Below are positions 1 through 5,185 of a stretch of 5,718 nt of DNA, in pieces. The translations under genes were made by a program, and so were the position numbers. Under the pieces are notes generated by a model. It was not told the origin of the DNA. It ran no database searches and saw only the letters and a list, made by a program, of their open reading frames with translations. The DNA is from Candidatus Halomonas stercoripullorum (GTDB taxonomy: Bacteria > Pseudomonadota > Gammaproteobacteria > Pseudomonadales > Halomonadaceae): assembly GCA_019114645.1 (NCBI GenBank), contig DXFC01000268.1, positions 1-5,718 of the forward strand. Reading direction: 5' to 3'. Position 1 is the stretch's first letter. Each line of letters starts with the position of its first letter.

Positions 1-1010
1 TGGCTTGCACAACCCCCACCCTCGCCGAGGAAGATACCGCCGGCGAGGAGCTGCCACGGGGGCATTACCTGCTCCCCGATGAGGGTAATGTCATTGGCGC
101 ACCCTATACGGTAACTGTCGAAGAAGGGGAGACCCTGCTCGACATCGGGAGACGCCATAACGCCGGCTACGAAGAAATGCGCATGGCCAACCCCGGCGTG
201 AGCCTTTGGGCACCCCACCCCGGCACCGAAATCATGATCCCGGCCCAGCATATCCTGCCGGATGCGCCACGCGAAGGTATCGTGGTCAACCTGTCGGAAA
301 TGCGTCTGTACTACTACTCGAGCCCCGGTATCGTCGAAACCTACCCCATTAGTGTGGGCCGCGACGGATTCTCCACTCCCGTCGGGATCACCCGTACCAC
401 CGTCAAGGTGAAAGATCCGCACTGGTCACCTCCGCGCTCCATGCGGGCAGAGGCGGCAGCACGCGGCGAGCCGCCTCCCGCCGTGGTGCCGCCAGGCCCC
501 GACAACCCATTGGGCCGGCACGCCATCCTGCTGGGGCTACCAAGCTACCTGATTCATGGTACCAACAGGCCTGACGGCGTGGGCATGAGTGTCAGCCGTG
601 GATGTATCCGCATGTTTCCCGAGGATATCGAGTCACTTTACGAGCGCGTGCCCAGTGGCACCCAGGTGAACATCATTGACCAGCCATTCAAAGTGAGCCT
701 GTCAGCGGATGGTTCTCTCTATGCCCAGTCCTTCCCTGCCCTGGAAGGGAATCAAGGCATCCTGGAGATGCTTCTCAACGCCATGGAAAGGGTCGCCAAC
801 AATTTCAGCGAAGAGCTTCCCGCTATCGACTATGCCCTGCTGCAAAAAACCATCATGCAGCCCGACGGTCGTGTGGTATCGCTGATGCAAAGTGCCGAGG
901 CCCTGCCTGCGGCTCACGAACCCGAGGAGTCGAGCGAAGGGTTTCTCGAAGAAATCGAACTCAGCCAGGTTTCCGGTATTTACCTTGATCTGGAAGCCTA
1001 TCAGCCCTGA
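1..1010 (+). CDS. L,D-transpeptidase, ErfK/YbiS/YcfS type (5' end missing)
   Basis: Periplasmic YkuD-fold cysteine transpeptidase. E. coli relatives (LdtA/B/C) attach the C-terminal lysine of Lpp to diaminopimelate in peptidoglycan. The frame is open from base 3 to the TGA at 1008-1010, giving 335 visible residues; the internal ATG at 177 is not the start, because conserved sequence lies upstream of it. A LysM-like segment (visible residues about 35-80, with YTVTVEEGETL and ANPGVSLW) precedes the YkuD domain (about 91-225). Catalytic residues are His185 in HGTN and Cys201 in SRGCIR; the family motif PAVVPPGPDNPLG lies between the domain start and His185. About 110 residues follow, rich in Glu near the end, with no domain I recognise. 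The first visible residues (x-Ala-Cys-Thr-Thr-Pro) look like the end of a signal peptide, cut either at Cys2 (lipoprotein) or after TLA at residue 8. Convergent with lpp, its likely substrate. Family assignment is firm; the exact substrate is inferred. Confidence 0.93.
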   Translation, partial: ACTTPTLAEEDTAGEELPRGHYLLPDEGNVIGAPYTVTVEEGETLLDIGRRHNAGYEEMRMANPGVSLWAPHPGTEIMIPAQHILPDAPREGIVVNLSEMRLYYYSSPGIVETYPISVGRDGFSTPVGITRTTVKVKDPHWSPPRSMRAEAAARGEPPPAVVPPGPDNPLGRHAILLGLPSYLIHGTNRPDGVGMSVSRGCIRMFPEDIESLYERVPSGTQVNIIDQPFKVSLSADGSLYAQSFPALEGNQGILEMLLNAMERVANNFSEELPAIDYALLQKTIMQPDGRVVSLMQSAEALPAAHEPEESSEGFLEEIELSQVSGIYLDLEAYQP

Positions 1011-1030
1011 GGCTCATTAAAACCTCCTCA

Positions 1031-1064
1031 ACAAGAAAACCCCGCCGAAGCGGGGTTTTCTTGT
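1031..1064. terminator. Bidirectional intrinsic terminator between the L,D-transpeptidase and lpp
   Basis: A perfect 15-bp stem pairs 1031-1045 with 1050-1064 around a 4-base loop (1046-1049). The stem has a GC core (CCCCGC/GCGGGG) flanked by AAAA on one side and TTTT on the other, so either strand gives a hairpin followed by a U-rich stretch. It lies 20 bp past the plus-strand stop and about 45 bp past the lpp stop. Read in the lpp direction the loop is C(UUCG)G, the very stable tetraloop, which suits the end of an abundant, long-lived lpp message. Confidence 0.9.
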
Positions 1065-1108
1065 TATAGAACCACCATCGCACAAGGCGATGTTGGCGCC
1101 CGGCAGAA

Positions 1109-1372
1109 TTACTTCTGCATGGAGCGCTGGAACATGCGGTTCATTTCCTCACGGTTCTGCTCAGACATCTGCAGAGCCGCCTGGGCGTCACGCTGTGCCT
1201 GGTTGGCGGTGTTCTGCGCCTGAGTAGCGATGCTACGGGCTTCCGCAGCGTCAGCCTGAGCGGATTCAGCAGTCTGACGTACTTCGTCCAGAGCAGCGTT
1301 AGAGGCACAACCAGCCAGGAGAGCCAGAGAGGCAGCGGCGGCGGTCAGCTTCAGAGTGGTCTTCAGAGTCAT
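1109..1372 (-). CDS. lpp: Major outer-membrane murein lipoprotein, alanine-zipper Lpp/OprI family
   Basis: Small structural lipoprotein (87 residues) that trimerises as a coiled coil and ties the outer membrane to peptidoglycan. The signal peptide (MTLKTTLK, then an Ala/Leu-rich core) ends in the lipobox LLAGC, with Cys22 as the lipidated residue. Ala and Ser follow it, not Asp, so outer-membrane sorting is expected. The 66-residue mature chain is rich in Ala and Gln with heptad spacing and ends in Lys87, the residue joined to peptidoglycan in E. coli Lpp. Mature E. coli Lpp is 58 residues and Pseudomonas OprI about 64. The start at 1372 is chosen because AAGGAG lies 6 bases upstream and the signal peptide then has normal length; a start at 1405 adds 11 residues of untypical sequence. 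Every Gln codon is CAG and every Arg codon CGT or CGC, with many GCT Ala codons, which indicates very high expression. Convergent with the L,D-transpeptidase. Confidence 0.93.
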   Translation of the reverse strand: MTLKTTLKLTAAAASLALLAGCASNAALDEVRQTAESAQADAAEARSIATQAQNTANQAQRDAQAALQMSEQNREEMNRMFQRSMQK

Positions 1373-1378
1373 GATGTT

Positions 1379-1384
1379 CTCCTT
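1379..1384 (-). promoter_or_regulatory. lpp ribosome binding site
   Basis: AAGGAG on the minus strand with a 6-base spacer to the ATG at 1372. This near-ideal site fixes the lpp start and rules out the longer reading frame beginning at 1405. Confidence 0.85.
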
Positions 1385-1396
1385 GAGTCTTCCTTG

Positions 1397-1480
1397 GTAC
1401 TGCACGGGTTAGTACAGCGCGTTAATGTTGCCTGAGATTCAGGCTTTCCTGCAAAAGCAGGTTACTGCAGCGACTGCTGC
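1397..1480 (-). other. lpp leader with four short hairpins
   Basis: The 189-bp gap between the YkuD gene and lpp holds four closely spaced inverted repeats: GCAGC/GCTGC (1467-1471 with 1476-1480, loop 4), CCTGC/GCAGG (1448-1452 with 1457-1461, loop AAAA/TTTT), CCTGA/TCAGG (1431-1435 with 1439-1443, loop 3) and GTACT/AGTAC (1397-1401 with 1411-1415, loop 9). None is followed by a T-run on either strand, so they do not look like a terminator. If lpp is transcribed from around 1500 they would all lie in its 5' untranslated region, where they could protect the message or affect translation. The repeats are directly visible; the role is inference. Confidence 0.5.
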
Positions 1481-1503
1481 CAAGCACAGGAGTCAAACGC
1501 TGT

Positions 1504-1530
1504 TTTATAATACCCAGAGGCGCTTGTCCA
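1504..1530 (-). promoter_or_regulatory. Possible lpp promoter
   Basis: An AT-rich island in otherwise GC-rich DNA gives TATAAA (1509-1504) or TATTAT (1512-1507) as a -10 on the minus strand. TGGACA (1530-1525) is a 5-of-6 match to the -35 consensus, but the spacing is only 15 bases to TATAAA and 12 to TATTAT. It would leave a leader of about 125 bases before the lpp ATG. The opposite strand reads a perfect TATAAT (1506-1511) with no good -35, so direction is not certain. Confidence 0.33.
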
Positions 1531-1561
1531 TAGCTTGAAACATCCCTCGCGTTACTTGAGC

Positions 1562-2173
1562 TTAGCGGATCACGACACGTGTGCCAATGTCGATTAGCTC
1601 TGCCAGCCTTTCGATCTGGGCATCGGTCACCGCAACACAGCCCTGCGTCCAATGGTAACTGGCATGAACCTCGGGGTCTGCCACCCCTACCCCATGAATG
1701 CCGATAAACCCACCCAGCACGGTCTGCTGTGGCGGGTAACCATGGTGGCGATAATAGGCAAAATAATTGGCGTAATCACGCTCTGTGTAAAGCCCTTCGT
1801 TCAACGCCATGCGCGCATGGGCGGGGGTCGGGTAATCGAGCCCGACAAAAATGTGCCACTGGCTCTCCCAGTTGAACCGATTGACGCGAAACTCTCCCTT
1901 GGGCGTCACGTTTCCGCCCGCGGTACGCATGATCTGGGCCCCGGCACGTCCCAGTGAAACCGGCGCAAAATGCTCCACCAGCATGGTGCCGCGATAGACA
2001 CTCAACGCCGAAATATCATCCTCTACAAGCAACCACAGCTCATCCGCATGCCGTGGCTGCTGGGCACTTGAGAGTAACGTCTCGATCAGGCTGGCCCGGG
2101 CTTGTTCTCCCAGCATCAGGGTTGCGGGTGCCAGCGTGAGCAGTTGCGTAAAACGACGGCGTGATAGGGTCAT
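1562..2173 (-). CDS. Exported YkuD-fold L,D-transpeptidase family protein with Tat-like signal
   Basis: A 203-residue YkuD-fold protein, expected to act on peptidoglycan in the periplasm as an L,D-transpeptidase or a related hydrolase. The N-terminus SRRRFTQ (residues 4-10) fits the twin-arginine consensus; a hydrophobic stretch LLTLAPATLML and a likely cleavage after ARA (25-27) follow. The domain covers about 44-202: TPKGEF near 90, DYPTP at 113-117, His160 in IHGVG and catalytic Cys179 in HWTQGCVAVTD. This signature belongs to the branch with W-T-x-G-C and lacks the Arg found two residues after Cys in SHGCxR enzymes. There is no LysM region, unlike the plus-strand L,D-transpeptidase nearby. 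ATG at 2173 is preferred because GAGGA lies 4 bases upstream; the adjacent TTG at 2176 would leave only 1 base. It starts 50 bp after topA with no terminator visible, so cotranscription is plausible. Precise reaction unknown; E. coli YafK/DpaA, which detaches Lpp, is a distant relative by fold. Confidence 0.87.
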   Translation of the reverse strand: MTLSRRRFTQLLTLAPATLMLGEQARASLIETLLSSAQQPRHADELWLLVEDDISALSVYRGTMLVEHFAPVSLGRAGAQIMRTAGGNVTPKGEFRVNRFNWESQWHIFVGLDYPTPAHARMALNEGLYTERDYANYFAYYRHHGYPPQQTVLGGFIGIHGVGVADPEVHASYHWTQGCVAVTDAQIERLAELIDIGTRVVIR

Positions 2174-2223
2174 CAAGTCCTCGTTTATCCAGGCAGGCGG
2201 GCGATACCCTGTCCCTGCGGAGC

Positions 2224-4851
2224 CTACTTGCGCTTATCTTCTACTCGCCACTTGCCATTTTCGTAGAGCGCACGCCAACCGGTGGCCTTGCCATCCTGAT
2301 CCGTCATGACGAACTGCTCCTTGTTTTTGCGCGAATAACGGATCTGTGCCGGCCGGCCATCCGGGTCTTCGCTGGGCGCATCCAGCAAGTAATGATATTT
2401 TTCCGGCAGCGCCTCGGCATGGCCTTTAAGTTCGCGTACCAGTGGCGGCCGGGTCTCGCGGTTGCGCGGAAATTTACTCGCTGCCAGGAACAAACCGCTG
2501 GCTCCATCGCGCAACACGTAATGATCGTCAACCTTCTGACACGCCAGCTCCGGCATCGGGATCGGATCCATCTTGGGCGGCGCCACTTCGCCACTGCGCA
2601 GCAGTTTGCGCGTGTTCTTGCAACTCTCGCTAGTACAACCGAAGTACTTGCCAAATCGGCCCGACTTGAGCTGCATCTCGCTGCCACACTTGTCGCATTC
2701 GATAGTGGGCCCTTCATAACCCTTGATACGAAACTTGCCCTGTTCGATAGCATAGCCTGCGCAATCGGGGCTATTGCCGCAAATATGCAATTTGCGCGTC
2801 TCGTCAATCAGGTAACTGTCCATTGCCGTACCGCATTCCATACAGCGCTGTTTGGCCCTGAGCGCCTGGGTCTCGGCTTCTTCTCCAGCATCGGCGGGCA
2901 CGGCCTCGTCGCCGGGCAGCAAGTCGAGCGTCTGCTTGCAGCGCTCCTTGGGAGGCAGGTTATAACCGGAGCAGCCCAGGAACACTCCTGTAGAAGCGGT
3001 GCGGATCTGCATCTTGCGGCCGCAGTTGGGGCAGTCGATATCGGTAGGTACCGGCTGATTGGGGCGCATGCCCGCCTCGCTTTCCGCGACTTCCAGTTCC
3101 TCACGAAACTCGGCATAGAAGATATCGAGCAACTCCCGCCAGTTGCGCTCACCCTCGGCCACCTCGTCAAGGCTGTCTTCCATGCGTGCCGTGAACGAAT
3201 AATCCATCAGATCGGGGAACGACTCCTTGAGCCGCTCGGTGACGATATCACCAAGCTTTTCGGCATAGAAACGCCGACTCTCCAGCTTGACGTAACCGCG
3301 GTCCTGTATGGTCGAGATAATCGCCGCATAGGTTGAGGGGCGACCGATCCCCCGCTTCTCAAGCTCCTTGACCAGGCTGGCCTCGGTGTAGCGCGCCGGT
3401 GGCTTGGTGAAGTGTTGCTGCGGGTCAAGTGTTTCGAGCTGCATCGGCGTGCCTTGGGCGAGATCCGGCAGTGCCTGGTCCTCGTTCTTGCCGCCAGGCT
3501 TCATTACCCGGGTGTAGCCGTCAAACTTGAGCACCCGGCCCTTGGCCTTGAGTTCGTAGCCATCGACTTCAACGGTCAAGGTACTGGACAGATACTCGGC
3601 GGGAGTCATCTGGCACGCCACGAACTGACGCCAGATCAGCTCATACAGGCGCTCGGCGTCGCGCTCCATGCCGGCCAGCTCAGCCGCCGTACGGTTCACG
3701 TCCGAGGGACGGATCGCCTCGTGTGCCTCCTGGGCGCCCGACTTGCTTGAGTAGCGATTGGGCGACTCGGGCAGGTAGCGCTGGCCGTAAGCCTGCTCGA
3801 TGTGTTCACGCGCCATCGCCACCGCATCCTGCGACAAGTTGGTGGAGTCAGTACGCATGTACGTGATGTAGCCCGCTTCGTAAAGGCGCTGAGCCAGGGT
3901 CATGGTCTTCTTGACCGAAAAGCCGAGGCGACTGCTGGCGGCCTGCTGCAGCGTCGAAGTGATAAAAGGTGCTCCCGGCTTCGAGCGGGTGGGCTTGTCT
4001 TCCCGGCCGGTAATGGCGAGCGACGCTTGGCGCAAGCCTGCGATGCGCTCCAGTGTTTCACTTTCGGAGGTGGGCCGGAACGCTTTGCCATTTTGACGCA
4101 CCAGCTCGAAACGTACCGGCTCGCCCTGATCGGAGACCAGCCCGGCCTGCACGTCCCAGAACTCCTCCGGGACGAAGGCGCGAATTTCACGCTCACGCTC
4201 GACGATCAAGCGCACCGCGACCGACTGCACACGGCCGGCTGAAAGCCCACGGGCAATCTTGGCCCACAGCAGCGGTGACAGCATGAAGCCCACCACGCGG
4301 TCCAGGAAGCGCCGCGCCTGCTGTGCCTCCACCCTGGGAATATTGAGCGCTCCCGGCTCTTTGAATGCCTCTTGGATGGCATTTTTGGTGATCTCGTTGA
4401 ACACCACGCGGCGATAGCGTGAATCGTCACCACCAATGGTCTCCTTGAGGTGCCAGGCAATGGCCTCCCCCTCACGGTCAAGGTCCGTCGCGAGATAAAC
4501 GGTATCGGCCTTTTCGGCCAGCTTTTTCAGCTCGGCGACGACTTTCTCCTTGCCGGGCAGAATCTCGTAACGGGCCTCCCAGCCATTCTCGGGGTCGATT
4601 CCCATACGCCGGACAAGCTGGTCTTTGGCCTTGCGCTTCTTATATTCGGCTTTTTCGTCAGGTGACATTTTACGTGTTGCCGCAGCCTGGCGGGCACGCT
4701 CCTTGGGGTCGGAAGCCGTCTTGCCCGAACCACTGGTCGGCAGATCGCGGATATGCCCCACGCTCGATTTCACGACGAATTCACTGCCAAGATATTTATT
4801 GATCGTCTTGGCCTTGGCCGGCGACTCGACGATGACCAATGACTTGCCCAT
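2224..4851 (-). CDS. topA: DNA topoisomerase I (type IA)
   Basis: Relaxes negative supercoils in the cytoplasm by transient single-strand cleavage through a 5'-phosphotyrosine link, balancing gyrase. It has 875 residues, against 865 in E. coli. The N-terminal TOPRIM domain has Glu9 in VIVESPAKAK and the acidic triad D123-x-D125-x-E127 in ATDLDREGE. The active-site tyrosine is Tyr331, followed by Arg333, in YITYMRTDST. The conserved KRGIGRPSTYA motif is near 499-509. Three tetracysteine zinc fingers follow: C607/C610/C627/C638, C670/C673/C691/C697 and C719/C722/C739/C744. The C-terminus (about 765-875) matches the Cys-poor zinc-ribbon-like repeats of the E. coli enzyme. A lysine- and arginine-rich insertion (about 41-80) sits at the place where E. 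coli also has a variable charged loop. ATG at 4851 is chosen because MGKSLVIVESPAKAK is the family N-terminus and GGAG lies 4 bases upstream; a TTG at 4884 would add 11 unrelated residues. Complete, with no frameshift. Divergent from lipA. Confidence 0.98.
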   Translation of the reverse strand: MGKSLVIVESPAKAKTINKYLGSEFVVKSSVGHIRDLPTSGSGKTASDPKERARQAAATRKMSPDEKAEYKKRKAKDQLVRRMGIDPENGWEARYEILPGKEKVVAELKKLAEKADTVYLATDLDREGEAIAWHLKETIGGDDSRYRRVVFNEITKNAIQEAFKEPGALNIPRVEAQQARRFLDRVVGFMLSPLLWAKIARGLSAGRVQSVAVRLIVEREREIRAFVPEEFWDVQAGLVSDQGEPVRFELVRQNGKAFRPTSESETLERIAGLRQASLAITGREDKPTRSKPGAPFITSTLQQAASSRLGFSVKKTMTLAQRLYEAGYITYMRTDSTNLSQDAVAMAREHIEQAYGQRYLPESPNRYSSKSGAQEAHEAIRPSDVNRTAAELAGMERDAERLYELIWRQFVACQMTPAEYLSSTLTVEVDGYELKAKGRVLKFDGYTRVMKPGGKNEDQALPDLAQGTPMQLETLDPQQHFTKPPARYTEASLVKELEKRGIGRPSTYAAIISTIQDRGYVKLESRRFYAEKLGDIVTERLKESFPDLMDYSFTARMEDSLDEVAEGERNWRELLDIFYAEFREELEVAESEAGMRPNQPVPTDIDCPNCGRKMQIRTASTGVFLGCSGYNLPPKERCKQTLDLLPGDEAVPADAGEEAETQALRAKQRCMECGTAMDSYLIDETRKLHICGNSPDCAGYAIEQGKFRIKGYEGPTIECDKCGSEMQLKSGRFGKYFGCTSESCKNTRKLLRSGEVAPPKMDPIPMPELACQKVDDHYVLRDGASGLFLAASKFPRNRETRPPLVRELKGHAEALPEKYHYLLDAPSEDPDGRPAQIRYSRKNKEQFVMTDQDGKATGWRALYENGKWRVEDKRK

Positions 4852-4895
4852 AGTGCTCCAAATTTTGCGCGGCGAGGCAACCAAGCCCGCCTGTC

Positions 4896-4923
4896 GGTCC
4901 CGGCCCGCTCACTTGAGCGGACC
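4896..4923 (-). repeat. Inverted repeats in the topA leader
   Basis: CCGCTCA (4905-4911) pairs with TGAGCGG (4914-4920), practically a 6-bp stem with a 4-base loop. An alternative stem GGTCC (4896-4900) with GGACC (4919-4923) uses some of the same bases, so the two cannot form together. They lie about 45-70 bases before the topA ATG, inside its probable untranslated leader. There is no T-run, so it does not look like a terminator. Function unknown. Confidence 0.5.
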
Positions 4924-4996
4924 TCCCCTTGGAAAGGTGAAAAATGCGCCTACCCTACCCCAGCCATCCGTTTCACGCCAGCAACGACACATAGCG

Positions 4997-5012
4997 GCAG
5001 TAAAGCAGTAAC
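4997..5012. repeat. Tandem 8-bp repeat GCAGTAAA/GCAGTAAC
   Basis: Two adjacent copies differing at the last base, followed by a partial third-like CGTAAAG at 5013-5019. The pair overlaps the candidate topA -10, so it may be either a promoter coincidence or an operator. Only the repeat itself is directly seen. Confidence 0.4.
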
Positions 5013-5028
5013 CGTAAAGATGCTTCAA
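4999..5028 (-). promoter_or_regulatory. Possible topA promoter
   Basis: On the minus strand TTGAAG (5028-5023) is followed after 18 bases by TTTACT (5004-4999), each a 4-of-6 match. A TGC sits directly before the -10, giving an extended -10. This would give a topA leader of about 140 bases. Moderately weak evidence from motif matching only. Confidence 0.35.
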
Positions 5029-5050
5029 GTCTGTCATCACACTCGATAAT
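5023..5050 (+). promoter_or_regulatory. Possible lipA promoter
   Basis: GATAAT (5045-5050) matches the -10 consensus at 5 of 6 positions. The -35 is poor: TTCAAG (5024-5029) at 15 bases or CTTCAA (5023-5028) at 16. It overlaps the candidate topA -35 on the other strand. Another option further downstream is TTGCCA (5070-5075), but it has no good -10. Confidence 0.27.
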
Positions 5051-5185
5051 GCCGGTCGGCTGGGCCAGCTTGCCAGTGGTGTGGTAAATTACTCTCCTAC
5101 GACTAATGTATCCATTGCCAGCCTGTGTCATCTATCACGTCATGCACACGGCTCCGGCAGCGCCGAGTGGAGAGGCTCCCACCCT

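Larger units (their letters stand above)
4852..5185. other. Divergent topA-lipA control region, no gene seen
   Basis: This 334-bp gap separates the topA start (minus) from the lipA start (plus). I find no convincing coding frame in it. The topA-proximal third (4852-4930) is GC-rich with overlapping inverted repeats; the middle (4990-5110) is more AT-rich and holds the candidate promoters for both directions. Confidence 0.7.

Noticed and set aside
1076..1092. CATCGC/GCGATG inverted repeat just past the lpp stop
   Set aside because: Only a 6-bp stem with a 5-base loop and no T-run; the strong 15-bp terminator next to it explains the region.
1491..1496. TTGACT on the minus strand as an lpp -35
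   Set aside because: It is a good -35 match, but 16-18 bases downstream there is only GC-rich sequence (TCGCTG), with no acceptable -10.
1422..1652. 76-codon minus-strand frame between the YkuD gene and lpp
   Set aside because: It overlaps the end of the YkuD gene in another frame and runs through the hairpin-rich leader. The product has no signal, motif or clear ribosome site.
2174..2223. Terminator or promoter between topA and the YkuD gene
   Set aside because: The 50-bp gap holds only a weak GCAGG/CCTGC repeat with a 16-base loop and no T-run. Nothing supports a transcription boundary.
2161..3336. 391-codon open frame on the plus strand
   Set aside because: It lies wholly antisense to the well-conserved topA, and its product shows no recognisable domain. 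It is a by-product of GC-rich coding DNA.
2224..4851. Possible altered or fused topoisomerase because of its length
   Set aside because: At 875 residues it is within about 10 of E. coli TopA, with the same domain order and all catalytic and zinc-binding residues. The small difference is mainly in the variable charged loop.
4625..5011. 128-codon plus-strand frame across the topA start into the gap
   Set aside because: Its first half is antisense to the conserved TOPRIM region. The part in the gap shows no coding character, and it does not join lipA.
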